Below are positions 35,677 through 44,228 of a DNA stretch of 64,000 nt, piece after piece. The translations under genes were made by a program, and so were the position numbers. The DNA lies in NCBI RefSeq assembly GCF_017742245.1, contig NZ_JAGHKO010000024.1, forward strand, positions 475,434 through 539,433, given 5' to 3'. The notes below the pieces were generated by a model. The model was not told where the DNA came from. It saw only the letters and a program-made list of their open reading frames with translations, and did not search any database. The stretch's first letter is position 1. Each line of letters starts with the position of its first letter. This DNA is from Niastella soli. GTDB taxonomy: Bacteria; Bacteroidota; Bacteroidia; Chitinophagales; Chitinophagaceae.

Positions 35677-35973
35677 TACAATACATTTTATACCCCAAAT
35701 ATAATGAAGCAGTCACATTTCAGGCTGATCAGTAAATGTTCCATTCCAGCCTATGATAATCCGACAAATATCATAACCTCAGGCAAACATTTTTTTGGGA
35801 GAACCGATTTAATTTGTTACTTTATAATGTCTTCCTCTAGATAACTACCTAAAGAATGCGTTGCTGATCCCATGCGTGCCCCATAAGAATTAAGTGCTAC
35901 CTCAGTTTTCTACCCTCACGATTGATGAGGCGTTTTGTTCTATACATAGATTCTTAAAAAAGCCCCATATTTT

Positions 35974-36360
35974 ATGGAATGGATAACTCATGTGTATGAT
36001 TGCACTGGCAATCTTATCTTCATTGATCAAATCATTGTAGATGCCAATAAAAAACCAATTGAGCTGTATTTAGACCAGTATTTGCATATTGTTGAAGCGG
36101 TTTCAGCGCCAACCCTGATCTTTGAATTAAATAAAAAATGCCCAACGCGCTATTATTATTGCGCAGCAAAGCATCTGACTAAACCTGTATTAATTGGCGC
36201 AAACATAAAAAACGGTACCTGGAAAGTAAAAGAGTATATGGAGGATCCATCGGCATCGCTTTTACTTACACTGTTAAAGCAACACTTACTAGACGGGGGA
36301 ATTACTATATACATGGAAAATGGGATTGAAGATAAATCACTGGGGAACCTTTTTATTTAG
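35974..36360 (+). CDS. hypothetical protein
   Basis: A 128-residue protein starting with ATG 35974. No signal or membrane segment. It reads as an alpha/beta protein with two Cys (about 9 and 56) and a Y-Y-Y-C-A-A segment. Not recognised. The region has lower GC than the flanking genes, hinting at acquired DNA. Its coding nature rests on length and composition only. Confidence 0.5.
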   Translation: MEWITHVYDCTGNLIFIDQIIVDANKKPIELYLDQYLHIVEAVSAPTLIFELNKKCPTRYYYCAAKHLTKPVLIGANIKNGTWKVKEYMEDPSASLLLTLLKQHLLDGGITIYMENGIEDKSLGNLFI

Positions 36361-36762
36361 CAGACCGGAATATTTCCAATACACATACTCTTGCCATAGA
36401 TAGCCTCAGACAAACTGAAAGCAGATCAGGGAAACCGCTGCTTCGGTCATTATTATCAGCGTTAAAAATCCTTAGAAATTCGAGAGTTTGTTATTAGATC
36501 ATCGTCACTGGCACCTGTAATTAGTCCAGGCCCAAGTATTTTCAGTATTTTCTTAATTCTTGCTAAAAATCCTTTAGATGTTCGCATTGGAAGTTCACAT
36601 GCAATTAATATTCCTTTCTTTAAGGTACCATAACGCCGTTGTTTTACTATCTGTTAGCTTTTTGTTGTTATCTTCATTAATAGTTTAACAATCAATTTTT
36701 ATCCTGGCCTGACCGGCTATTATTCCCATAGTTCGTTGTCAAATGGTCTTATATTAGCTATT
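36361..36762. other. 402-bp intergenic region
   Basis: AT-rich; no ORF, repeat or hairpin of note was seen. A possible TTG start at 36736 for the next gene is not preferred. Confidence 0.5.
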
Positions 36763-37461
36763 ATGATAGATTTATCTCATGCTGAGAATCAAATTCACTG
36801 TGTCACTAATTTTCAAGACCTGGTTTCTATACCTTTTAATGGAGCAATGAATGCGATCTGCTGGGCCCGTAACTTACCTGGCGACTTCTCTGAGATTGTT
36901 AATAAGATAGAACTAAGCGGAAATATAACAACAATTGAACCAGCCGAACTTTGTGAACTTCCCTTGAGTGATCAAGGTCAACTTGCCCGTGACATTCTTT
37001 TAAACGACTTGCAGCTATTGACAGCTCATGGCGCATCGCCAGTCCTTAATGTGATCAAGTACTATGATCAGGATGATGCCTATCCGTTTTTTCCAACCGA
37101 TGTTTATTCCTGGCATGTAGATCGATCGCCTATCCCCACCGATACCATTTTATGTACTTACTATGGCGCGTCGAGTGAAATATTGCCCAATTCACAAGGG
37201 AAACAGAAAATACATATTCCTGAAATAAGGGATGAACTCAAAAAACTATATCATGGAGCAGCAGAAGGTTTTGATTCATTTTTAAGCGAGCATTTCTTTG
37301 ACCTGCACTATCAGGCAGCACCCAATGCACGTCCAATAAGCTTAGGCCTTGGTAACCTATGGCGGTTAGCGGTTGATCATCCTGAAAGTAAGGTCGCGCC
37401 CTGTCTTCACCGTGCACCAAAAGAAAAGCCTGGACAGAACAGGTTGTTGCTGATCTGTTGA
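36763..37461 (+). CDS. DUF1826-like protein
   Basis: A 232-residue protein from ATG 36763 (TTG 36736 would add nine hydrophobic residues). Features in order: I-C-W-A-R-N near 35, Y-S-W-H-V-D-R near 120, I-L-C-T-Y-Y-G-A near 135, then a late L-H-R-A-P-K-E-K-P-G-Q-N-R-L-L-L. The H-x-D, L-L/C-C-T-Y and H-R-A/S-P...R-L-L-L elements agree with DUF1826. No enzymatic role is known for the family. GC is low, as for the neighbouring hypothetical gene. Confidence 0.6.
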   Translation: MIDLSHAENQIHCVTNFQDLVSIPFNGAMNAICWARNLPGDFSEIVNKIELSGNITTIEPAELCELPLSDQGQLARDILLNDLQLLTAHGASPVLNVIKYYDQDDAYPFFPTDVYSWHVDRSPIPTDTILCTYYGASSEILPNSQGKQKIHIPEIRDELKKLYHGAAEGFDSFLSEHFFDLHYQAAPNARPISLGLGNLWRLAVDHPESKVAPCLHRAPKEKPGQNRLLLIC

Positions 37462-37490
37462 ACACGAAATTGAAACCTGAAATAGACTTG

Positions 37491-37892
37491 CTACTTGATC
37501 TTCAACGCTGGAATAAGCGGATCTGTTTCAATTAATTCTAAATTCTTTACCATATTCATGGTACCATTTTTATATTTCAAAAAATGGGTTGTTTTCAAAT
37601 GGGACTGGTATGCCGCTTCAGTTGCATATATTTCCAGGATGGTGAGATGGGTAGGTTTTTCTTTTTCAAATACTGCATATAAAGTCAACACGCCTGGCTC
37701 TTTACTTACCGATGCTTCAATCTCTTCCTTTAAGAAAGCTTTATAATTTTCCAGTTGAGTTGAATCAACAACGACTTTGGCAAGGCGAACTTTCTTCGGC
37801 ATCTGTGGTGTTCTGTCAGCTTTACAGGCGACAAGGGCGGTAGCCAGGCAGGCAGTACAGAAGATCCGTATCGCGAAGTTGAATGTTCTCAT
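37491..37892 (-). CDS. antibiotic biosynthesis monooxygenase (ABM)-fold lipoprotein
   Basis: A 133-residue lipoprotein: signal with lipobox L-V-A-C (Cys23), then an ABM/ferredoxin-like domain: V-R-L-A-K-V-V-V-D, a helix Y-K-A-F-L-K-E-E-I-E-A-S, E-P-G-V-L-T-L-Y-A-V-F, and Y-Q-S-H-L-K-T-T-H-F near the end. Cytosolic relatives are quinol monooxygenases; an envelope lipoprotein version is found in Bacteroidota. The substrate is unknown. Convergent with the DUF1826-like gene (29 bp). Confidence 0.8.
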   Translation of the reverse strand: MRTFNFAIRIFCTACLATALVACKADRTPQMPKKVRLAKVVVDSTQLENYKAFLKEEIEASVSKEPGVLTLYAVFEKEKPTHLTILEIYATEAAYQSHLKTTHFLKYKNGTMNMVKNLELIETDPLIPALKIK

Positions 37893-38543
37893 TTCTGAAA
37901 TTATTTTCTAAAGGAGTAATTTGACCATTGCGCTAAAGATATAAAGTATTGTTTAAAAATTTATTATCTTGGCCAGGAGCCTATGTGAGCCTGAAAAACA
38001 TAAAAGTATTTCTTGATAGATACGGCGTTAGTAGTCTCGAACTGGATAACGTGACAAAGTTGATGCCATCCAAGGTTGAGCATTAAAACTCAATTCAACC
38101 TGTTATCCCGAGAGAGGGGTTAAGACGAATATTCTCAGAAAATAACGGCAAGAGAAATAAAGGTAAAAAGCGCGGACACTAAAACGTTTTGGTTTATAAT
38201 TATTATTTTATTAGCTTTAGAATCATATAAGTCAGAGCCCTTATCTGATCGGATAAAGTATTTAAACAATTTATCCTTTAAGCGAATGAAACCTATCCTT
38301 TTCTTCCTGGTGACCACATATTTGTGTGAGCAGGTGTTCCCAATATATCCCTGCGTTGAAAACACCTGTTTTCTACCTCCTTAGAATGAATGATTACTTA
38401 CCGCCTGTACATTGTAGCATTTCCTGATTACTTCTCCGGACCTTTAACCGGCTTCTGTACTCTTTGAACGCAATGCTGCTCCTCCCTAATTATTAAATCA
38501 ATAAATATGAATTAATAATAAGCGAAATTTAAAATTAAACCTT
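37893..38543. other. 651-bp intergenic region
   Basis: No gene is convincing. It carries GGATAAA-N12-TTTATCC near 38252-38277 and CAGGTGTT-N22-AACACCTG (38331-38368) followed by TTTTCT, which is terminator-like on the + strand though no + gene precedes it. A 76-aa - strand frame here is judged to be chance. Confidence 0.5.
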
Positions 38544-39224
38544 ATGCTATCCCAATCTGTAAATGTGGCAATTGTAGATGACCATACCTTATTCAGAAAA
38601 ACGTTAAAAAATTATCTTTCGGAACAGAAAAACATTAATGTCGTTATTCAATCTCCCGACATTCCCGATCTGCTGAACCGGTTGCAGGAAGCCAGGGTTC
38701 AGGTGCTGCTGCTGGATGTATTTATGCCCAAACTAAATGGCATTGAAGCTGTCAAAGTACTCCGGCAAAATTACCCCGATACCAAGATACTCGTATTGTC
38801 TATGTGTACAGACATGGACCTCTTATGTGAAATGCTGGAACTGGGCGTTTATGGTATCCTGTCAAAATCGGATGAACCTGAAGAGTTGCTAAATGCTATC
38901 AAATCACTTTCTGAACACCGCATTTACCGTAACAAGCTGTTTACAGAAGTGATGTACTGGAACAAGCAGATCGCTATAAAAACGCAGCCAGAAACAAGGG
39001 CCATTTCCCTCAACATCCGGGAAAAAGAGATCCTGCAATTATTGTGGGAGGAAAAAAGCAACAAGGAAATTGCTAATCACCTATTTTTGAGCGTTAGGTC
39101 GGTAGAGAAGATCCGACAGGATATGAAGGAAAAATTGGGTCTAAAGTCGACGATTGGCTTGCTTAAATACGCAATTAACAAAAAAATAATTATCACCTCT
39201 CCGCGTGAAGTCAGATCAATTTAA
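38544..39224 (+). CDS. LuxR/NarL-type response regulator (orphan)
   Basis: A 226-residue regulator. The receiver domain has the acidic pair D12-D13, phosphoacceptor D58 (L-L-L-D-V-F-M-P) and Thr/Ser-Lys region L-S-K-S-D near 112. The DNA-binding domain near 150-200 has L-N-I-R-E-K-E-I-L-Q-L-L-W and N-K-E-I-A-N-H-L-F-L-S-V-R-S-V-E-K, a LuxR-type helix-turn-helix. No sensor kinase is adjacent, so it is an orphan. It stands directly before the UpxY-PPTase pair and is a reasonable local regulator of the lipopeptide cluster; that link is inference. Confidence 0.9.
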   Translation: MLSQSVNVAIVDDHTLFRKTLKNYLSEQKNINVVIQSPDIPDLLNRLQEARVQVLLLDVFMPKLNGIEAVKVLRQNYPDTKILVLSMCTDMDLLCEMLELGVYGILSKSDEPEELLNAIKSLSEHRIYRNKLFTEVMYWNKQIAIKTQPETRAISLNIREKEILQLLWEEKSNKEIANHLFLSVRSVEKIRQDMKEKLGLKSTIGLLKYAINKKIIITSPREVRSI

Positions 39225-39466
39225 CCGCCTCAAAAACTTACTTCACAAATCAGTAATAAAAAATGCAAAGATCGGCTGTCGTTTTTTGTTACTTTTAAAG
39301 CACGATGACTGCTATTTATATTGGCGATAGTTAAGATGCCAGTATGTCCATTACACTTCACTGTTAAAAGAGTTTCACCTTCTACTATTTAGCATCACAC
39401 CAGGTACCCGATACCATGGTGGGTAATGATTGCGCTTATTTGATCATTATATAAAATTGTGCCGTT

Positions 39467-40000
39467 ATGAAAAAGTTCAATGCCGGGTGGTATGTCATTT
39501 ACACAAGGCCACGTCATGAAAAAAAAGTGGCTACCGAATTGTCGGATGGAGCAATAACTTATTATTTGCCAGTGAAGAAAGAGCTCAGGAAATGGCATGA
39601 CCGCAACAAAGTAGTGGATGTGCCGCTTTTCCAGTCTTATATTTTTGTACACCTCAATACCTTACATGATTATTATGAAGGGTTGAAGATCGATGGGGTA
39701 TTGAATTATGTGCGAACAGGAAAGGAAATGGCGCAGGTACATAACAAGGTCATTGAAGATATACGGCTGATGATGGAATACGGCGAAGAGGTGGAAGTGT
39801 CTTCCGACTATTATCAGCCGGGGCAGCAGCTGATGATCAGGTACGGGCCATTAACAGGAATGGAGTGTGAAGTAGTGCAAACCGATAAAAAACAGAAAAT
39901 ATTGGTAAGGGTGCACTTGTTGCAAAGAAATCTGTTGGTGGGTCTTCCCGCTGATCATTTTATTACCAACCATGCTGCCACAGAAAAATTAATGTATTGA
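39467..40000 (+). CDS. UpxY-type transcription antiterminator (NusG paralogue)
   Basis: A 177-residue NusG paralogue. NGN domain: G-W-Y-V-I-Y-T-R-P-R-H-E-K-K-V near 7-21 and F-Q-S-Y-I-F-V-H near 57. The KOW domain near 130 has G-P-L-T-G-M-E-C-E-V. UpxY proteins bind elongating RNA polymerase in the leader of their own operon and suppress pausing/termination; they usually serve capsule loci. Here the gene is coupled to a PPTase and lies upstream of an NRPS cluster. The stop overlaps the TTG start of the PPTase gene. Confidence 0.9.
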   Translation: MKKFNAGWYVIYTRPRHEKKVATELSDGAITYYLPVKKELRKWHDRNKVVDVPLFQSYIFVHLNTLHDYYEGLKIDGVLNYVRTGKEMAQVHNKVIEDIRLMMEYGEEVEVSSDYYQPGQQLMIRYGPLTGMECEVVQTDKKQKILVRVHLLQRNLLVGLPADHFITNHAATEKLMY

Positions 40001-40659
40001 AGTCTATCGCCGTATACTATACCGGCTTTTTTCAAATGCTGCCTGCTGATTGCTATAATCGGTATTTACAGCAGCTGCCTGTGCAAATGCAGGAAAAGAA
40101 CAACCGTTTTGTAAGATGGCAGGATAAGATGGCCGACTTGCTGGGAAAAATGTTATTGCTGAAGGCGCTTCGTTCTTTTGGGTACCAGGCCCAAAGCCTG
40201 CAGTGTTTGCAATTCAACGAAAACAACAGGCCCTATCTTAATACACAGACCGACTTCAATATTTCGCACTCTGGTAATTATGTAGCCTGTGCCATTACAA
40301 ACGGGATACGGGTGGGTATAGATATCGAGGAAATAAGGCCGGTGCAGCTGTACGACTTCAAACATGTTATGACAACCAGCCAATGGCATTCCATAGCTAT
40401 TGCAGAAGACCCGCTACGGGAATTTTACCGGGCCTGGACCATCAAGGAAAGTGTAATAAAGGCAGATGGTAAAGGCATGAGCCTGCCATTGACTGCTATT
40501 GAATTTGATAAAGGAAACGCATATGTTGGCAGCCTTACCTGGAAACTGATAGAGTGGGGGATCGATCCCGGTTATGCAGCCTGTATGGCTACTGATTACC
40601 AGGCAGACGATCTGCATATTGAATATTACCGGTATGCCTGCCACAAGCTCGATGTATAG
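39997..40659 (+). CDS. 4'-phosphopantetheinyl transferase (Sfp-type)
   Basis: A 220-residue Sfp-type enzyme. It has the G-I-D-I-E motif (Mg and CoA binding) near residue 107 and the F-Y-R-A-W-T-I-K-E-S-V-I-K motif near 145-157, the two hallmarks of the family. It loads the CoA arm onto ACP/PCP domains, which the NRPS in this window needs. The start is TTG at 39997, overlapping the UpxY stop (TTGA); the first internal ATG would remove 13 residues of a conserved beta start (I-A-V-Y-Y-T). Translational coupling to the antiterminator is therefore likely. Confidence 0.92.
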   Translation: MKSIAVYYTGFFQMLPADCYNRYLQQLPVQMQEKNNRFVRWQDKMADLLGKMLLLKALRSFGYQAQSLQCLQFNENNRPYLNTQTDFNISHSGNYVACAITNGIRVGIDIEEIRPVQLYDFKHVMTTSQWHSIAIAEDPLREFYRAWTIKESVIKADGKGMSLPLTAIEFDKGNAYVGSLTWKLIEWGIDPGYAACMATDYQADDLHIEYYRYACHKLDV

Positions 40660-40669
40660 CCTATATCAC

Positions 40670-41635
40670 TTACTTGTAAAATAACAGGTCGGCCGATTGA
40701 TGGCTGTTGTACAAATGCAACAGGATACTGGCTATTTCCTGGCCACGGTATTCTTTTCCCTGCTGGCTGATCACCTGCTGTACTATTTTCATACCACCAA
40801 AATGGCTGGTAATGGTAGTGGTAAATTCTTCCACCGAAACATTAGCCACATCCGATAAATGTTGGGGCACAAATTCGATATACAGGTAGGAGGCATTTGC
40901 CAGACAGCGGCCCGCACCCTGGAGCGCGAAAAATTCTGCGCCTTCAATGTCCATGATCAGCAGGTTGGGTAAAGGAAGCTGATGCTCTTCAACAAAGCGG
41001 TCAAGGCTTTTTGCAGGCACCTGGATCACCTCGGGGTTGTCATAATGATAGGAATAACTATCCTTTGCCGGTTTCAATTTGCTACCACCTGAATTGGCGG
41101 TGCTGTTATAGAATGGCAGTTCGGTCTCTTTGTGATAAATAGCGTAATTAAAGGCAAGCACATTATGCCGTTCATTGAGGTGAATGTTGTGCATCAGGTA
41201 ACGGAAGGTGGCAGGATTGGCTTCGAATGCGATCACCTGTTTGGCCACCTTACTAACCGGCACCAACAGGGTACCGATATGCGCCCCAACCACATATACC
41301 TGGGAATCGCCCGTAACCAGCGAGGTAATAAATTCCAGTTCAGATTTGTTATAGGCGCCGGCAAACCCCAGCACATTGTTGATCTGTACGTCCTGCACAT
41401 TGTTTACAAAACGGCCATTATAGGTATCGAACACTATGCCTGAAAGGTATTTTCCAAACATTGCCCCCATGATGCCTTCCTGCAACCTGCTTTTAAGCTG
41501 CAACAACCTGAAGATATTCTTTTGCCGTTTATAGGTATTGTACCACCTACCAATAAGCGGCATTGCAGGCAGGAAACGTATTTTGCCAAACAGCCAGTTG
41601 ATGCGAATTGCCAGGATGAAATATTTGAATAGCAT
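40670..41635 (-). CDS. FkbM-family methyltransferase
   Basis: A 321-residue FkbM-type SAM methyltransferase: motif I as V-Y-V-V-G-A-H-I-G-T near 114, then A-F-E-A-N-P near 135, and L-L-I-M-D-I-E-G-A-E near 228 (typical D-I/V-E-G). N-terminal 100 residues are a helical, basic extension without a signal peptide. FkbM enzymes O-methylate sugars or polyketides. It ends the blaI/M56/receptor unit (37 bp after the receptor gene) and may be co-transcribed; a role in modifying the peptide or surface glycan is open. Confidence 0.85.
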   Translation of the reverse strand: MLFKYFILAIRINWLFGKIRFLPAMPLIGRWYNTYKRQKNIFRLLQLKSRLQEGIMGAMFGKYLSGIVFDTYNGRFVNNVQDVQINNVLGFAGAYNKSELEFITSLVTGDSQVYVVGAHIGTLLVPVSKVAKQVIAFEANPATFRYLMHNIHLNERHNVLAFNYAIYHKETELPFYNSTANSGGSKLKPAKDSYSYHYDNPEVIQVPAKSLDRFVEEHQLPLPNLLIMDIEGAEFFALQGAGRCLANASYLYIEFVPQHLSDVANVSVEEFTTTITSHFGGMKIVQQVISQQGKEYRGQEIASILLHLYNSHQSADLLFYK

Positions 41636-41672
41636 AGAATATAAGGTTTATGTATTGCAATAGGGATTGAGA

Positions 41673-44132
41673 TCAATCCATGTCTTTGATCCGGTTTTGC
41701 TCATATTGCGCGCCTCCGGTCCTGCGTCGCCGCGCACTATTAAATGTTTTACCGAAATTATACGTGGCACCCAATACAATGACCTGGGTGCTGGCCATGT
41801 TGCGGATGGAGGAGGTGGCGTTATTCAGTCCGGCTACCCTCGCATTCGGTTTCAACGTATGGAAAATATCCCTACCCGTTAATTTAAGCGTTAACCGGTT
41901 GTTCATAATATTTTTCTGCACCCCGGCGTTTGCCTGCCAAAGGGGATCTTTCAAGTACTGGCCCGATACACTGCGTGTAATATAAAATCCGCTAATTTCC
42001 CCGCTCCACCCCTTATTGAACCTGAATTGTTGATTGGTATTGATATACCAGTAAGTGGACCCTTCATCGAGCTGACTGCCATACAGATCACCTTTGAAAC
42101 TGTTGTTGATCACTTCGGTATAGATATTTAACGTCCACCATTTGGTGGGTTGCAGCGATGCATTGACAGAGATCCCCATAAATTTTCTTTTGCCAATATT
42201 ACCAGGCCGGTTGATATACACCGTGCTGGTTTGTTCGGAGGTTTGCGATTGCCAGTTGGTAGCCCGGTTGTACATCAGGGTGGTCAGTATTTTCTTCTTA
42301 AAGAACCAGGATAATTCAATGTTGTTGGAGAATTCGGGCAATAAGAAAGGATTGCCGGCGAAATAGGTGAATTTATCCAGCGGGGCAATAAATGGGTTCA
42401 GGTCCTGGTAATAAGGCCGCGTAATTCTTCTTCCATAGGAAAGATTCAGCTGATGCTTTTCCTTTTTATCCAGTTTGTAAGTCAGATACAGGGTTGGAAA
42501 AAGATTGGTATAGCTGCGTTTGAAAGAAGAATCTGGTTTTGCAGTATTTCCCAGCTGGTGGCCTTTCATCATCGTATTTTCGAGCCGCAGCCCGGCCTGA
42601 AAAGAAAACCTGTTGAAACTTCTGTTGGTGTTTATATAAGCCGCATTGATATTTTCCTTATAGCTAAAATGATTGGTAAGATCGATATTTTCCAGCCGTT
42701 CATCATTGATGATGTCAAAATAATTGGCTTCATTGTCGGTGGAAATATAACTGGCCTTCACACCTGTTTCTACTTTAAGTTTTGGTGCCGGAAAGAATGT
42801 GTAATCGGCCTTCGACGAATAGATGTTCATACCGGTAGGTACATGCCCCTGTAGATGGTCCAACCTGGTCAGTGTTAGATCAGGCAGGTAGGTATAGTTC
42901 AGGAAATCCATATTACTGCTATTGCTATACCAGATATAATCCACATCTACATTCAGCATTTGTCCGGAAGTATCAAACCGGTGCGTTAAGTTTAGATTGA
43001 TGCCCGACCGGGTGAATCTTGCGTTGTAATCATAATCGGCCGAGATCAGGGAATCCGATACAAAATGAGGGTTAAAAAATTTACTGGCTATCTCGCGTTT
43101 TTCGGATGACCGGTAATGGGCGCCATTCCATACAAAGCCAATGCTCGTCTTGTCGGTAAGACTGTAGTCCATACCCAACTGTGCATTTCCGGATTTTGAG
43201 GATGTTTTGAAATCAGTGGTTTGTTGAAAGATGGAATACAGCTCGTGATCGTCCCTGAAATACCGTCTTTCTACATCCAGCCGGCGATACCCATTTTGCC
43301 GGTTATACCCGATGCTCCCGAAAATGGTCAGCCGGTCGTTCCGGTAATTCAGGTTGAGGCTTTCATTGGTTTGCCAGTAGATCGACTGACCAAAAGAGGC
43401 AGACAGGTTGCCATTGAATCCTTTGACCTTCGACCTTTTCAGTCTGATATTTACGACCCCGCCGCTTCCGGCGGCATCGTACCGCGAGGAAGGATTGCTC
43501 ATGAGTTCTATTTTATCCAGCTGGCTGGCTGGTAACGACCGCAGGTAGTTCGCCAGTGCCACGCCCGACAGGTACGTGGGTTTATTGTTGATATACACCG
43601 TTACGCCTGATTTTCCTTTCAGATTGATATTGCCGTTTTCGTCTACCGTTAAGCCCGGTGTTCTTTCCAGTACATCTAAAGCAGTGGAACCGGCTGCCGT
43701 GATCATGGCGTCGACATTCACCACCATCTTATCAATTTCCTGTTCTACCAGATTTTTCTTTCCCACCACAGTAACCTGTTGCAAGGTTTTCCCATCCAAT
43801 TTCTGCAGCTGTATGGCTGGCAGGAGGAGAGGGCTGCTTTCTGGTTGCAGGGATACAGGCGCACTGTAATACTTGCGGTAACCAATGGCAGTGACCGCTA
43901 CCAGCAGCGAATCGGCTGGTACATTGTCAAATTCGAACAGGCCTTCATTATTGGTTGTACCGGCCAGTACCTGCAATGAGTCGTGCAGGTGTATGAGGGC
44001 CACGCTGGCAGCAGGAAGGGGTTTGCCTGTCTCACTCAGTACTTTACCTGAAATCCTGAGGGTCGTTTGTGCATGCAGCCATGCGGGGATAAGTAACAGG
44101 AGGACGTATAGCAGGGTAATGCTATTTTTCAT
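41673..44132 (-). CDS. outer-membrane beta-barrel receptor (TonB-dependent-like)
   Basis: About 819 residues from ATG 44132, which gives a clean signal peptide ending in A-W-L-H-A-Q; an upstream start at 44159 is less likely. Next comes a CarboxypepD-reg-like domain (I-S-G-K-V-L-S-E-T-G-K-P-L-P near 27), a plug domain (D-K-M-V-V-N-V-D, then A-L-D-V-L-E-R-T-P-G-L near 155, D-A-A-G-S-G-G-V-V-N-I near 220) and a long barrel of aromatic-rich strands. No TonB box is obvious. It belongs to the 'outer membrane beta-barrel family' proteins of Bacteroidota. Its place after BlaI and M56 genes suggests regulated expression, perhaps by a small-molecule signal. Confidence 0.88.
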   Translation of the reverse strand: MKNSITLLYVLLLLIPAWLHAQTTLRISGKVLSETGKPLPAASVALIHLHDSLQVLAGTTNNEGLFEFDNVPADSLLVAVTAIGYRKYYSAPVSLQPESSPLLLPAIQLQKLDGKTLQQVTVVGKKNLVEQEIDKMVVNVDAMITAAGSTALDVLERTPGLTVDENGNINLKGKSGVTVYINNKPTYLSGVALANYLRSLPASQLDKIELMSNPSSRYDAAGSGGVVNIRLKRSKVKGFNGNLSASFGQSIYWQTNESLNLNYRNDRLTIFGSIGYNRQNGYRRLDVERRYFRDDHELYSIFQQTTDFKTSSKSGNAQLGMDYSLTDKTSIGFVWNGAHYRSSEKREIASKFFNPHFVSDSLISADYDYNARFTRSGINLNLTHRFDTSGQMLNVDVDYIWYSNSSNMDFLNYTYLPDLTLTRLDHLQGHVPTGMNIYSSKADYTFFPAPKLKVETGVKASYISTDNEANYFDIINDERLENIDLTNHFSYKENINAAYINTNRSFNRFSFQAGLRLENTMMKGHQLGNTAKPDSSFKRSYTNLFPTLYLTYKLDKKEKHQLNLSYGRRITRPYYQDLNPFIAPLDKFTYFAGNPFLLPEFSNNIELSWFFKKKILTTLMYNRATNWQSQTSEQTSTVYINRPGNIGKRKFMGISVNASLQPTKWWTLNIYTEVINNSFKGDLYGSQLDEGSTYWYINTNQQFRFNKGWSGEISGFYITRSVSGQYLKDPLWQANAGVQKNIMNNRLTLKLTGRDIFHTLKPNARVAGLNNATSSIRNMASTQVIVLGATYNFGKTFNSARRRRTGGAQYEQNRIKDMD

Positions 44133-44228
44133 GGTAAGATATTTTTTGGTTAATGGCAATACGCTGTCACCTGCATGCCTGTTGCAGCATAATAATTACG
44201 GAAGCAAGCGGGGAATTACAATCCCGGC

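Noticed and set aside
38135..38365. 76-aa - strand ORF in the gap before the response regulator
   Set aside because: AT-rich, Lys/Ile-biased chance frame with no resemblance to known proteins.
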